DNA of 64,000 nt from PFL25 sp046260155 (GTDB lineage Bacteria > Chloroflexota > Anaerolineae > Anaerolineales > UBA4823), in contig JBJYXV010000001.1 in assembly GCA_046260155.1 (NCBI GenBank), forward strand, positions 1 through 64,000. The letters run 5' to 3'. Positions 24,139 through 34,244 of this stretch are shown here, in pieces. Under the pieces are notes generated by a model. That model made no database searches, was not told the DNA's origin, and was given only the letters and a program-made list of their open reading frames with translations. The translations under genes were made by a program, and so were the position numbers. Each line of letters opens with the position of its first letter. The stretch's first letter is position 1.

Positions 24139-25689
24139 TTAGAGAGGGATGTTGCCATGTTTTTTGGCAGGATTGATATCGCGCTTGTTGGCAACCATCT
24201 CCAGTGCATTTACCAGGCGCGGGCGGGTTTCGCGAGGTTCGATGACATCATCGATAAAGCCACGTGAAGCTGCAATGTAAGGATTGGCAAATTTCTCCCG
24301 ATATTCAGAAACCAATTCTGCCCTGCGTACTTCCACATCCTCTGACTGGGCGAGTTCTTTGCGGAAAATGATGTTGACCGCACCCTCTGGCCCCATGACC
24401 GCAATCTCTGCAGTGGGCCAGGCCAAGTTGACATCGCCCCGAATATGTTTGCTGCTCATCACATCGTACGCTCCACCGTATGCTTTTCGGGTTACCACGG
24501 TCAGCTTGGGTACTGTTGCTTCGCAGTAGGCAAACAAGAGTTTTGCACCGTGGCGAATGATTCCTCCGTGTTCTTGCGATGTACCGGGGAGAAATCCCGG
24601 CACATCCACAAAGGTAAGGATGGGGATGTTAAACGAATCGCAAAAACGTACAAAACGGCCCGCCTTATCCGAGGCGTTAATATCCAAAACACCGGCCAGG
24701 ACGGCAGGCTGGTTGGCGATGATGCCAATGCTGTGTCCACCTAAACGGGCAAATCCAACCACAATATTCTGGGCGTAATTCTCATGGATTTCAAAGAATT
24801 GCCCATCATCAACGATCAGGTGGATCGCATCTTTGATATCATAGGGTTCACTGGGGTCATCAGGGACCAGGCTATCCAGAGCTTCGGCCATGCGCAGCGG
24901 ATCATCGGTTGTTGGGATGAAAGGGGGATCTTCCATATTATTTTGGGGCAGGTAGGTGAGCAGCTTGCGCATTAAGTAAAGGGTATCCGCTTCGGTATCT
25001 GTTGCTACATGACAGACACCAGAAATCTCAGAATGGACACCAGCACCTCCGAGGTCTTCAAAACTTACTTCCTCATGGGTAACCGCTTTCACCACTTCCG
25101 GTCCGGTGATAAACATATAGGAAGAGTGGCGCACCATAAAGATGAAATCTGTCAGGGCAGGCGAGTAAACTGCACCGCCCGCACAAGGCCCCATGATAGC
25201 GCTGAGTTGGGGAATAACTCCAGAAGCCAGTGTGTTTCTCAAGAAGATGTCAGCATAGCCTCCAAGAGAGACCACACCTTCCTGGATACGCGCTCCACCG
25301 GAATCGTTAAGGCCTATTACTGGAGCCCCATTTCTTACTGCCATATCCATCAGCTTGCAGACCTTCTCTGCGTGCACCTCTCCAAGGCTGCCACCGAAAA
25401 CCGTGAAATCCTGCGAAAATACGTAAACCAGGCGCCCTTCGATCGTTCCCCACCCCGTGACAACGCTGTCACCCAGGTATTTTTGTTTATCAAGTCCAAA
25501 ATTGTTGGTGCGGTGAACCGCAAAGGCATCGATCTCGCGAAAAGAACCTTTGTCGAGCAGTAGATCAATGCGTTCCCGGGCCGTGAGACGTCCGCGTTTG
25601 TGTTGGGCAGCTATTCGTTCTTCACCACCGCCCAGGCGGCCTTTTGCTTTGCGGCTGCGCAGGTCTTCAATCTTTTTTTGATGGCTCAT
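24139..25689 (-). CDS. Acyl-CoA carboxylase carboxyltransferase (propionyl-CoA carboxylase beta-like)
   Basis: This 516-residue carboxyltransferase of the PccB/MmdA family shows GGGEERIAAQHKRGRLTARERI and the acyl-CoA oxyanion glycine motifs SGGARIQEGV and GPCAGGAVYSPALTDF. It also has VDVPGFLPGTSQEHGGIIRHGAKLL-type sequence and the KAYGGAYDVM motif. It moves the carboxyl group from biotin to an acyl-CoA, probably propionyl-CoA judging by overall similarity. I chose the ATG at 25689 with GGAG six bases upstream over an in-frame TTG at 25701. It overlaps the end of the small membrane-protein gene by 23 bp. Confidence 0.94.
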   Translation of the reverse strand: MSHQKKIEDLRSRKAKGRLGGGEERIAAQHKRGRLTARERIDLLLDKGSFREIDAFAVHRTNNFGLDKQKYLGDSVVTGWGTIEGRLVYVFSQDFTVFGGSLGEVHAEKVCKLMDMAVRNGAPVIGLNDSGGARIQEGVVSLGGYADIFLRNTLASGVIPQLSAIMGPCAGGAVYSPALTDFIFMVRHSSYMFITGPEVVKAVTHEEVSFEDLGGAGVHSEISGVCHVATDTEADTLYLMRKLLTYLPQNNMEDPPFIPTTDDPLRMAEALDSLVPDDPSEPYDIKDAIHLIVDDGQFFEIHENYAQNIVVGFARLGGHSIGIIANQPAVLAGVLDINASDKAGRFVRFCDSFNIPILTFVDVPGFLPGTSQEHGGIIRHGAKLLFAYCEATVPKLTVVTRKAYGGAYDVMSSKHIRGDVNLAWPTAEIAVMGPEGAVNIIFRKELAQSEDVEVRRAELVSEYREKFANPYIAASRGFIDDVIEPRETRPRLVNALEMVANKRDINPAKKHGNIPL

Positions 25690-26119
25690 GCAATACTCCA
25701 AAATAAATTTTTGCTCTTGAAGTGGAAAGAGTCCAGTATGTGAATATTATCACGACCAGGCTGATCACAACTGTAAATTGCCAATTCTCGATTATATTAC
25801 CTCTCCAGGTAGAATAAACCTGTTCGATCCACTGCAGGCCAATGTATGCAGGGATTATGATGCGGGCGGCAACCGGACTGTGTGGATTTCCGATCCACAA
25901 TCCCCAAAAAAGTACAGCCCCGACCAGTAACCCGATCAACCCGGTCGTGGCAAGCCAGAGAGGCGTCTTCCCAGGCAGCGTAGTTAAAAATCGCCACCAG
26001 GTGATTGCGTAAACAAATCGCACCAGGTGGACGATCGTTATGATTAACACCAAACCCGCCAGCAACGTTACGGAAAAAGGGCGTCTTGAAATAGATTTTA
26101 TATCACTCAAATTGAGCAC
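25667..26119 (-). CDS. Small membrane protein with four hydrophobic segments, unknown function
   Basis: This 150-residue protein has four transmembrane stretches (about residues 17-37, 52-72, 84-98 and 114-130) and no motif I can name. Charged residues cluster at the C-terminus. The GTG at 26119 overlaps the only nearby Shine-Dalgarno-like run (AAAGGTG), so a TTG at 26110 may be the true start. It lies between a zinc-type dehydrogenase and the carboxyltransferase and overlaps the latter, so it belongs to that operon. Proteins of this shape are common in Chloroflexota-like genomes. Confidence 0.75.
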   Translation of the reverse strand: MLNLSDIKSISRRPFSVTLLAGLVLIITIVHLVRFVYAITWWRFLTTLPGKTPLWLATTGLIGLLVGAVLFWGLWIGNPHSPVAARIIIPAYIGLQWIEQVYSTWRGNIIENWQFTVVISLVVIIFTYWTLSTSRAKIYFGVLHEPSKKD

Positions 26120-26134
26120 CTTTGGTCATGTAGA

Positions 26135-27166
26135 CTAATCAATCTCCAGGGTGATTTTACCAATATGCTCCCCATGCTCTAGTCGTTGTTGAGCTGCACC
26201 CGCTTCTGAAAGAGGGTAAGTTCGGTCGATGATGGATTTCAAGCGCCCTTTGAACACCAGATCCATCACGTTTACGAAATCATTGTGAGTACCCATGGTT
26301 GAGCCAATCAGGGAAAGATGTTTGGCAAAAATGTAGCGGTTATCAATGGTTATGCGGGGATTCCCGGTATTTCCAACGGTAAGTACCCTGCCCCCCTTTC
26401 CAGCTGCGCGAAACGATTCCGGGAAGGTTGTACCGACATTATCGATCACGATATCTGCACCACGTCTGTTTGTGATTTCGTGAACTCTCCGGGGCCAATT
26501 CTCATCTTTGCTGCGATCAATCAGGTAATCTGCTCCAAGCGATTCAGCCAGGGCTAATTTACTCGGTCGGGAACCGACGACGATGACCTTGGTGCCACTC
26601 AACTTTGCAATTTGCAGGCTTGCCAGGTTCACACCACCAGCAGCTCCAATGATGAGAACCGTCTCCCCGGAACGTAAACGGCCTCGCCTGATCAAGGAGT
26701 GCCAGGCAGTGAGGAAAACCAGGGCAGCCGCCGCAGCTTCGTGCTCTCCAAATCCATCAGGAATTTGGAGTAAATTGCGGGCAGGTACAGCAATGTACTG
26801 CGCATAGGTTCCTCGTTCAGTCTCCCCCAGCAAACCCCAATGATTGCAGCGATTATCCATCCCAACCAGGCAATACTCGCAAGATCCGCAGCTGAGGTTG
26901 GGGTTGATCACCACCCGTTGTCCGATTGACCAGTTTGCTACGCCTTCCCCAAGGGCTTCTACCTTGCCAGCTCCATCTGCACCAGGTATGTGCGGGTAAT
27001 CCAGCTTGAGCCCAGGCCACCCTCTGCGGACCCAGATATCCAAGTGATTCAGCGCCGCAGCTTCCAGCCTCACCAGCACCTGCCCAGGACCTGGTTGAGG
27101 AGTGGGGAAGTCATCGTACTGCAGGACTTCCGTCTTTCCGTGTTGATAAAGTAGAACAGCCTTCAA
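26135..27166 (-). CDS. Zinc-type alcohol dehydrogenase/quinone oxidoreductase (MDR family)
   Basis: This medium-chain dehydrogenase has an N-terminal GroES-like domain (ALNHLDIWVRRG, PHIPGADGAGKVEALG), a structural zinc loop in NLSCGSCEYCLVGMDNRC, and a Rossmann domain with GAAGGVNLASLQIAK. The catalytic-zinc cysteine position is replaced by LNHLD, as in quinone-oxidoreductase-like members. I place the start at the TTG at 27166 (AGGAAG four bases upstream), giving 343 residues; longer starts overlap the preceding gene and add no conserved sequence. It probably reduces an enone or quinone with NAD(P)H, or oxidises an alcohol. Confidence 0.87.
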   Translation of the reverse strand: MKAVLLYQHGKTEVLQYDDFPTPQPGPGQVLVRLEAAALNHLDIWVRRGWPGLKLDYPHIPGADGAGKVEALGEGVANWSIGQRVVINPNLSCGSCEYCLVGMDNRCNHWGLLGETERGTYAQYIAVPARNLLQIPDGFGEHEAAAAALVFLTAWHSLIRRGRLRSGETVLIIGAAGGVNLASLQIAKLSGTKVIVVGSRPSKLALAESLGADYLIDRSKDENWPRRVHEITNRRGADIVIDNVGTTFPESFRAAGKGGRVLTVGNTGNPRITIDNRYIFAKHLSLIGSTMGTHNDFVNVMDLVFKGRLKSIIDRTYPLSEAGAAQQRLEHGEHIGKITLEID

Positions 27167-27186
27167 ATTGCTTCCTATTAATTCGG

Positions 27187-29331
27187 TTAATGGGTGGTGA
27201 TTTCCCACATGTGCACGTTGCCGGGTTCAGATTGGTGCAGGTCACGGATCTCCAAGCGTATTTTTTGTGTCCTGGTGGGTGAGGTGAAATCAAAGACAGC
27301 TTCGGGCTGTTCAACGGTTCCCTGAAAGGTTTTGATGAATTCAACCGGCTCTGAGTTCGGATCGGGATACAGCATAGCGCTGATTTCCGCCTCTGTGCTG
27401 CCGATTATAACCGAGACCCCATGTATTGTCCGTGCTGTGGGGTACAACAGCTCGATGATCGCCGGGTTGGCTTCAAAAGTACGCCCGAGGGTGTGTGGAT
27501 CGCGGTCGAAGATGTGTTCGATTTCGCCCATGTCCAGCAAGGAATACCTTACTTCAACGAGCTCCCCATCGATCAGGATCTTCTCAGAACGCAGCGCCAT
27601 GCGTTCCTGCTGTTCTTTTTCCATGATCTGCTCAATTTGATCAACGTAACTCAAGCGCACAAAGTAAAAACCTGGTGCTCCATTCGGGTACCGGAGCGTC
27701 TCTTCTACCTCAAAATCCTTGAATTTACCGCTCTCCTGCGCCATCTGGTATTCATCCGAGGTCATCACGAATAGGGTGTCCCAATCTAGAGGCTTGAGAT
27801 GGGAAATATGGCTGTCGACACTCCCAATTTGGATTGGTAAAGGATCGCCAAGAAAAAAGCGGGCCACAACATCAGCGCCATTCGCCCAGTTCGGCGAAAG
27901 GATGATCTCTGTTTGGGGGGTTTCATTCAGGTAAGTGGCGAGCTTTGTATATAGCTGCTGAGCACCATACTGCATCCCCCCCAATCCATAATCCTCATAC
28001 CAGGTTGCTGCGTTGTTCAAAACATCTCGCAGCATGAAAAAACTGGAAAGGGATAAAGCTACAAACAGGCTGGCAGCCAATGCTTTGCGGGGGAGATGTC
28101 TGCTTTCCAGCCAGGTCATAGTTTGGTTGATGCCCAGCGCGATGAATAGCACAGCAGGGATGACAAAAGCCAGAACACGGGTGATACCAATTGCTACAAT
28201 CGCACCGCCTACCGGGACCACCAATAATACGATCAACAAGTGCCGGTATGCGGAATGGCGAATATTGCGGATCGCCAGGAAGAGACCCAATGCCAGAAAA
28301 GGGAGGAACACAAGCAATAAGTGCCCATAACCTTTCATTAAATGACGCGCCAGATCGCGTTGGTTGGGAATGAACCAGTAACCCGGGTTTAACCCGAACA
28401 GGTACTCTGATCCAAATCTAGCCAATTTTTCATTCAAAGGGATCGACTGCATCCAATACGAATCGAGGGTCCGCAGATGTTCGAGGGTCGTTCCAGGATG
28501 ATCGCTCCAAAAGCGCAGGTAGGGCAGGGCCAGGACAAGTAACATGACGGCACCTCTCAGCAGAATTCGTCTGTTCCGCCAATGGTAACCCGCATCCGAG
28601 ATCAAGAACAGGAATCCGGTCAGCACGATCACCACCTGCCCTGGGCTGTAAGAGTAGAATGCCAATCCACCCAGCAAGATTGAATAATAAAGGTAGTGGG
28701 GTGAACGGTAGCGATAGAGAGAATAAGCATATAGAAAGCAGGCATAAAAAGAGACGAAGAACACCGTTTCGAAGGCAGTCCGTGAATGGAGAAACCAGGC
28801 AGGTGCAATTGAGAGCAGCAGTACACCAGTCCACCAGTAAGGGACCTGGTAGATATCCCGCAGCATCAGGCTTATGGATAGGGCAGCCAGCAGGCTGATC
28901 AAGACGGATGTTGCCCGGGTGATAAAAACAGATTTACCGAACAGGATGTAAGGCAGCACTTGCGCATAAACGCTTGTACTGAGGTTGTAATAGGTTCCGT
29001 TCTTGAAATAGGTTGGTAATAAAGCCCCCTCTTCATCCCGAAAGTTATCCCGCACCAGATTCGAAGCTGCGACAGTTTGAATGGCTTCATCGCTGAAAAA
29101 ATAAATTGGAAAGCGAGTTAGCCCAATCAGGTGAGTCAGCAGGTAGATTCCAATTGCCAATCCAAACAGGGTCACCTCAAGCGAGCGGGGGAAGTGAATT
29201 TGTCCTCGCCTGAGCTGATGCAAAAATCGGTTGGAAGAATTTTCTACAGCTGGATGAAAGTCCGGCCGGGAATCTTGCTTCTGATCATCAGCGATCGGGT
29301 GAGAATCCAGATGCATTTCTGCTTCAACCAA
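27187..29331 (-). CDS. GT39/ArnT-like membrane glycosyltransferase
   Basis: This 714-residue protein has a multi-span membrane N-terminal half followed by a soluble C-terminal half. The first external loop has FFSDEAIQTVAASNLVRDN with the Asp-Glu pair typical of GT-C enzymes that use polyprenyl-phosphate sugars. About 11 hydrophobic segments follow up to residue ~430, then an extracytoplasmic domain ending in a beta-rich carbohydrate-binding-like part. It likely transfers a sugar to protein or lipid outside the membrane. The start (TTG at 29331) is weak; an ATG at 29316 is possible. Confidence 0.82.
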   Translation of the reverse strand: MVEAEMHLDSHPIADDQKQDSRPDFHPAVENSSNRFLHQLRRGQIHFPRSLEVTLFGLAIGIYLLTHLIGLTRFPIYFFSDEAIQTVAASNLVRDNFRDEEGALLPTYFKNGTYYNLSTSVYAQVLPYILFGKSVFITRATSVLISLLAALSISLMLRDIYQVPYWWTGVLLLSIAPAWFLHSRTAFETVFFVSFYACFLYAYSLYRYRSPHYLYYSILLGGLAFYSYSPGQVVIVLTGFLFLISDAGYHWRNRRILLRGAVMLLVLALPYLRFWSDHPGTTLEHLRTLDSYWMQSIPLNEKLARFGSEYLFGLNPGYWFIPNQRDLARHLMKGYGHLLLVFLPFLALGLFLAIRNIRHSAYRHLLIVLLVVPVGGAIVAIGITRVLAFVIPAVLFIALGINQTMTWLESRHLPRKALAASLFVALSLSSFFMLRDVLNNAATWYEDYGLGGMQYGAQQLYTKLATYLNETPQTEIILSPNWANGADVVARFFLGDPLPIQIGSVDSHISHLKPLDWDTLFVMTSDEYQMAQESGKFKDFEVEETLRYPNGAPGFYFVRLSYVDQIEQIMEKEQQERMALRSEKILIDGELVEVRYSLLDMGEIEHIFDRDPHTLGRTFEANPAIIELLYPTARTIHGVSVIIGSTEAEISAMLYPDPNSEPVEFIKTFQGTVEQPEAVFDFTSPTRTQKIRLEIRDLHQSEPGNVHMWEITTH

Positions 29332-29423
29332 TATCCCGATGTTTACGAAATGTGGGACCGCATGTCGATGGAGGTCATCAGAAGCCCAGATGATCGGGCT
29401 TACTCACCAACTTCGGAGTTTGT

Positions 29424-30593
29424 TCACCTCAAGCCAGTTTCCAAACGGGAGATGACCAAGCGTTGAATTTCGCTGGTGCCTTCGTAGATTTCAGTGATTT
29501 TTGCGTCGCGAAAGTAGCGCTCCACTGGTAGTTCACGTGAATAGCCACTGCCACCGTGAATCTGGATGGCAGCGTGTGTGATGAACATTGCCGTCTCTGA
29601 GGAGAAAAGCTTGGCGATAGAAGCTTCCAATGAAAACCGTTCCCCGGTTGACTTGGAGCGTTCTTTTGCCAGCGCAGCGTTATAAACCAGCAGGCGGGAG
29701 GCTTCGAGGCGTGTCTTCATATCTGCGAGTTTAAAAGAGATGCCCTGGAATTCACCGATCTTGCGGTCGAATGCTTCGCGTTCTCTTGCGTGTTCCAGGC
29801 TGGCCTCATAGGCAGCGCTGGAGATTCCTAATGCCTGAGCGGCGACCCCAATTCGTCCGACATCCAGAACGGTCATGGCGATCTTGAATCCCTGACCTTC
29901 CTCGCCGAGTAAATTTTCAGCAGGGACCCGGCAGTCTTCAAATAGGATCTCGCTTGTGGCTGATGCCCGGATACCGAGCTTCGGTTCTTTCTTCCCCACT
30001 GTGAGCCCAGGCAGGTTGGTGGGGGTAATAAAAGCGCTGATGCCTTTGTGTTTCTTTTCTGGTGCTGTCATGGTGAAGACAACGATATAATCAGCAACCG
30101 GTCCGCTGGTTACCCAGGATTTACGCCCATTGAGCACATAATAATCACCGTCCCTGACTGCTGAGCAGCGTAATGAACCCGCATCAGAACCAGCCATCGG
30201 TTCGGTCAGTGAGTAGGCGCCTACCGATTTTCCAGAGGCAACTGGCGGTAAAAATCGCTGCTTCTGTTCTTCAGTCCCGAATTTTTGGATGCCATAACAA
30301 TAGAGTGAATTATTAACTGACATGATGATGCCGTGCGAGGCATCCACCTTGGAAATCTCCTCCAGGGCCAGTACATAGGATAAGGTGTCCATCCCGACTC
30401 CCCCATATTCCTCGGGCACCTCGATGCCCATGAATCCCATTTCACCCATCTTCATGATAGTGTCATATGGAAATTCGCCGCTCTCATCAAATTCTGCAGC
30501 GATAGGAGCGATCTCTTTCTGAGCGAATTCGCGCGCTGTCTGGCGGATCATCTCATGTTCTTCCGTGAAAGGGAACAAATAATTACTATTCAT
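29424..30593 (-). CDS. Acyl-CoA dehydrogenase
   Basis: This 389-residue flavoprotein has the usual order: N-terminal helical domain (FTEEHEMIRQTAREFAQKEI), FAD-contact strand (SLTEPMAGSDAGSL and YVLNGRKSWVTSG), and a C-terminal helical domain with QIHGGSGYSRELPVERYFRDAKI. The catalytic Glu lies in ITEIYEGTSEIQRLVISR. It oxidises short/medium acyl-CoA to enoyl-CoA with an electron-transfer flavoprotein. I use the ATG at 30593 with GGAGG five bases upstream, dropping 30 residues of a longer open frame. With the acyl-CoA carboxylase nearby it supports fatty-acid or branched-amino-acid catabolism. Confidence 0.95.
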   Translation of the reverse strand: MNSNYLFPFTEEHEMIRQTAREFAQKEIAPIAAEFDESGEFPYDTIMKMGEMGFMGIEVPEEYGGVGMDTLSYVLALEEISKVDASHGIIMSVNNSLYCYGIQKFGTEEQKQRFLPPVASGKSVGAYSLTEPMAGSDAGSLRCSAVRDGDYYVLNGRKSWVTSGPVADYIVVFTMTAPEKKHKGISAFITPTNLPGLTVGKKEPKLGIRASATSEILFEDCRVPAENLLGEEGQGFKIAMTVLDVGRIGVAAQALGISSAAYEASLEHAREREAFDRKIGEFQGISFKLADMKTRLEASRLLVYNAALAKERSKSTGERFSLEASIAKLFSSETAMFITHAAIQIHGGSGYSRELPVERYFRDAKITEIYEGTSEIQRLVISRLETGLR

Positions 30594-30726
30594 TGCATCC
30601 TCCGCGATTGAATCAGTGGTTGGCGAGATTATAGCATGGCAAGGGACATTATTATTTCCTGTCAATATCCCCCTGCTTGACACTTCAGGAAAGTGGGATA
30701 TACTGGCGAGAGATTAGGAGCAACCC

Positions 30727-31062
30727 ATGCCTGAAAAAGAACAAGAGCAGCCGATCACGCCCCAACTTTTTGATCACCTGGTCAATTTAGCTTCCCTGGA
30801 GCTTTCCCGGGAGGAGGCAGAATACCTGCGCCGGGAATTAAATAATCAATTGAAATCCATTGATGAGTTGGAAGCCATTCCACTCGGCACTGAGACAGAG
30901 ATCACCACTCATGGGGTGCCATATACCCCCCAAATTACACCAGAAGCGCGAGACGATCGATGGCAGGCCTGCCCGAATCCAGAGGAAATCCTCGCCCAGG
31001 CACCAGAAGTAAGAGATGGTTACGTGGTGGTTCCTGACATCCCGCACACTGATTTAGATTAA
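30727..31062 (+). CDS. gatC: Asp-tRNA(Asn)/Glu-tRNA(Gln) amidotransferase subunit C
   Basis: This 111-residue GatC has the family's N-terminal helix pair (HLVNLASLELSREEAEYLRRELNNQLKSI) and the extended tail ending in RDGYVVVPDIPHTDLD that wraps around GatA. AGGAG precedes the ATG. It starts a gatCAB operon transcribed rightward. The complex amidates misacylated Glu-tRNA(Gln) and/or Asp-tRNA(Asn). Confidence 0.95.
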   Translation: MPEKEQEQPITPQLFDHLVNLASLELSREEAEYLRRELNNQLKSIDELEAIPLGTETEITTHGVPYTPQITPEARDDRWQACPNPEEILAQAPEVRDGYVVVPDIPHTDLD

Positions 31063-31070
31063 CTGACCCC

Positions 31071-32663
31071 ATGAAACTTTGCGATTTACCCGCTCACACA
31101 GTAGCATATTTAGTACGCCGCCGGGAAATATCTGCACTGGATACTCTAGAGGCAGCCTTGGAACGAATTGCTGCAGTCGATGGACGGCCCGGCAGATTGG
31201 GTAACGATCAGAATTACCCGGATGATGCTGAAAAAGTGCATGCTTTTATCACCCTGACTCCTGAACGGGCACGGGCCCAGGCGGAAGCGATAGATAAAAA
31301 AATCTCCCAGGGGGAGGATCCGGGTCCTCTGGCTGGTGTTCCATTCACGGTCAAAGACATTTTTTGCACCCATGGAACGCGCTCGACGGCTGGCTCTCGC
31401 ATCCTGGGTAATTTTGTTGCCCCATATACTGCAACAACCGTCTCCCGTTTGGAAGCTGGTGGAGGCTTGATGATCGGAAAGGTCAACCTTGATGAATTCA
31501 CTTATGGGTCTTCCAATGAATCATCTGCCTTCCACCCAACCCCCCGCAACCCCTGGAACTTGGCCCGGGTGCCAGGAGGCTCATCAGGAGGCAGTGCTGC
31601 AGCAGTCGCCGCCGGTGAGGGAAATTTATCACTGGGCACTGATACGGCAGGCTCCATCCGCCAACCAGCGGCTTTCTGCGGCGTGGTGGGGATGAAACCC
31701 ACATATGGGAGGGTATCCCGCTACGGGTTAATCGCATTTGGATCTTCATTGGATTGTCCAGGTCCAGTAGCGGCGAACGTCACGGATACAGCTTTGATGT
31801 TGAACTCTATTGCCGGTCCAGACGTGCATGATGGCACAGCTGCAAAACTGGAAGTTCCGGACTATACCAAGGATCTTAAAAAGGATATCCGTGGTTTACG
31901 CATCGGGCTCTCACCGGATTATTTCCGCATCACCTACTTTGATCCGCTCACTGGTGAATTCGAACAGCAGTTAATTTCCCCAGAAATCGAATCGGCAGTA
32001 TTAAGTGCAGCGGGATACCTGGCACAAATGGGTGCGGATATAGTTGAGGATATTCCGATGCCGCACACTCGCTATGGTATTCCGGTCTATTTTGTGATTT
32101 CACGGGTAGAAGCTGCTTCGAATCTGCACCGTTATGATGGTGTTAAATATGGCTTCCGCACCCCTGATCGTGTGGCAGATTTACCGGAAATGTACAGAAG
32201 GTCGCGTGCGGAAGGTTTTGGCACCCAACCCAAATTACGGATCCTGATGGGTATGTATGTCAGCGCTGCCCAGTACAGCGAGCAGTACTATGAGCGTGCG
32301 TTAAAGGTTCGAACCTTGATCAGAAATGATTTTGAACAAGTATTTAACTCACAGGGTGAGCACCGGCTAGATGCTTTGCTGACCCCTACTACGCCGACCA
32401 CTGCTTTCTCGATGGGAGATATTTATGGCGACTCAGTCTTGATGCAGTATGCTGACCAACTGACAGTTCCTGCCAACCTGGCGGGCATTCCAGGCATTTC
32501 ACTACCGGCAGGTTTTGCAAAGGATGGGTTGCCGATCGGTGTGCAGCTACTCGGACCAGATTTTTCCGAAGCCAGGCTGCTTCAAATCGGTCGCGCTTTT
32601 GAGCTGGCCAGTGAAGGAGAGGATTGGCGCAAACAGCGACCAGCGATCCTCAACACTGTTTAA
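31071..32663 (+). CDS. gatA: Asp-tRNA(Asn)/Glu-tRNA(Gln) amidotransferase subunit A
   Basis: This 530-residue amidase generates ammonia from glutamine for GatB. The Ser-cisSer-Lys triad is visible: Lys95 in PFTVKDIF, the Ser of PGGSSGGSAAAVA and the nucleophile Ser195 in DTAGSIRQPA (commonly DTGGSIRQP). It is some 40 residues longer than typical GatA, partly from insertions near residues 38-50 and 295-305. It begins 8 bp after gatC. Confidence 0.96.
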   Translation: MKLCDLPAHTVAYLVRRREISALDTLEAALERIAAVDGRPGRLGNDQNYPDDAEKVHAFITLTPERARAQAEAIDKKISQGEDPGPLAGVPFTVKDIFCTHGTRSTAGSRILGNFVAPYTATTVSRLEAGGGLMIGKVNLDEFTYGSSNESSAFHPTPRNPWNLARVPGGSSGGSAAAVAAGEGNLSLGTDTAGSIRQPAAFCGVVGMKPTYGRVSRYGLIAFGSSLDCPGPVAANVTDTALMLNSIAGPDVHDGTAAKLEVPDYTKDLKKDIRGLRIGLSPDYFRITYFDPLTGEFEQQLISPEIESAVLSAAGYLAQMGADIVEDIPMPHTRYGIPVYFVISRVEAASNLHRYDGVKYGFRTPDRVADLPEMYRRSRAEGFGTQPKLRILMGMYVSAAQYSEQYYERALKVRTLIRNDFEQVFNSQGEHRLDALLTPTTPTTAFSMGDIYGDSVLMQYADQLTVPANLAGIPGISLPAGFAKDGLPIGVQLLGPDFSEARLLQIGRAFELASEGEDWRKQRPAILNTV

Positions 32664-32708
32664 AAGTCTAACGTCCAATTTTCATAGTGGATTGAGTGGC
32701 AAAAGCTT

Positions 32709-34145
32709 ATGTCAGTATATGAAACCATTATCGGCCTTGAAACACACATCCAGATCAATACCACGACCAAGATATTCTGTACCTGTAAAGCGGATTCCTG
32801 GGATGATCCACCGAATAGTAATATTTGCCCGGTTTGCACTGGTCTGCCAGGGATCCTGCCGGTTCTAAATTATAAGGTGGTGGAGAAAGCTGCCTTGCTG
32901 GCCGCTGCCATGCAGGCTGAAATCCAACCTGTTTCCTATTTTGATCGTAAGAACTACTTTTATCCAGACCTGCCGAAGGGTTACCAAATCTCCCAATACG
33001 ATCGGCCCCTCGCGCGGGGTGGTTTCTTGGATGTGCCCATGCCGGATGGGCAAGTTCGGCGGGTGACGATCCACAAGCTGCATATTGAAGAAGATGCAGG
33101 TAAGACGATCCACGAAGCAGGGCAGCGCTTGATCGATTTTAACCGCTGTGGAGTGCCTTTGATTGAGATGGTAACTGGACCGGATCTTCGTTCAGCTGAT
33201 GAGGCCGCCCAATACGTAATCCGCTTACGGCAGTTGCTGCGATGGTTAGCGATCTCAGAGGCGGACATGGAAAAAGGGCATCTGCGTGCAGATGCAAATG
33301 TCTCCATTCGACCTGAGGGAGCTGATTATTTCAATCCTAAAACTGAAATTAAGAATGTCAATTCGATCGTATCGCTGCGGGATGCGGTCAACACCGAGAT
33401 CGATCGACAGGTCAAAGAGGTGGAAGCAGGGGGGAAAGTTGAAGCCTGGACTCTGGATTGGGATGACAATGCCGGGGTGCTGCGCAAAATGCGTTCCAAG
33501 GAAACCGAAGCGGATTACAGGTATTTCCGGGAACCTGATCTGCTGCCTGTCCATATTGATGAGAAATCCAGAAAGAGGATCATGGCAGACCTGCCTGAAT
33601 TACCACTGGCGCGCCGGGCGCGGTTCAGCCAGCAATATGAATTGCCAGAATATGATGCTGATATTCTAACTGGAGAAAGAAGCCTCTCCGACTACTTCGA
33701 GCATACGGTGGAGGTGTATGGTGCTGATGCCAAGCGAGTCTCGAATTGGGTGATGAATGATGTGCTGCGCATGATCAACGAGCGCGGCATCTCACCCAGC
33801 AATCTCCAACTGACACCTGACTACCTGGCAGGCATCATCAAGCTGGTAGATGCTGGTATGATTAACACTTCCACCGGCAAATCCTTGATTGAGAAAGTCG
33901 AAGATACAGGGCAGGCACCATCAGCACTCGTAGAGGCAGAGGGGCTGGGTAAGGTTTCCGATCGAGATGCGTTGCGGGAGATCATTGTTGAGGTGATTGA
34001 AAATCATCCTGACCAGGTCGCCAATTACAAAGGGGGTAAAACCACCATCATTGGCTGGTTTGTCGGGCAGGTGATGAAACAATCTCGGGGGAAGGCGGAT
34101 CCGCAGCTGACCCGGTCTATGCTTGAAGAACTCTTGTCTGAATAA
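32709..34145 (+). CDS. gatB: Asp-tRNA(Asn)/Glu-tRNA(Gln) amidotransferase subunit B
   Basis: This 478-residue kinase/amidase subunit activates the tRNA-bound carboxylate with ATP. It shows ETIIGLETHIQINT, the zinc cysteines in FCTCKAD and ICPVCTGLPG, the core KNYFYPDLPKGYQISQ motif, and a C-terminal YqeY-like tail domain (residues ~400-478) that binds tRNA. Length is standard. It completes gatCAB, indicating an indirect tRNA-amidation route. Confidence 0.97.
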   Translation: MSVYETIIGLETHIQINTTTKIFCTCKADSWDDPPNSNICPVCTGLPGILPVLNYKVVEKAALLAAAMQAEIQPVSYFDRKNYFYPDLPKGYQISQYDRPLARGGFLDVPMPDGQVRRVTIHKLHIEEDAGKTIHEAGQRLIDFNRCGVPLIEMVTGPDLRSADEAAQYVIRLRQLLRWLAISEADMEKGHLRADANVSIRPEGADYFNPKTEIKNVNSIVSLRDAVNTEIDRQVKEVEAGGKVEAWTLDWDDNAGVLRKMRSKETEADYRYFREPDLLPVHIDEKSRKRIMADLPELPLARRARFSQQYELPEYDADILTGERSLSDYFEHTVEVYGADAKRVSNWVMNDVLRMINERGISPSNLQLTPDYLAGIIKLVDAGMINTSTGKSLIEKVEDTGQAPSALVEAEGLGKVSDRDALREIIVEVIENHPDQVANYKGGKTTIIGWFVGQVMKQSRGKADPQLTRSMLEELLSE

Positions 34146-34244
34146 ATTAATACATAAAAACTGTTTAGCTTGCTTTCGAGCTGGAGTCGCTGTAAATCAG
34201 CTCTCAAAGGTCAATTCGCTGTTTGCGCCATAAATTTACCATCG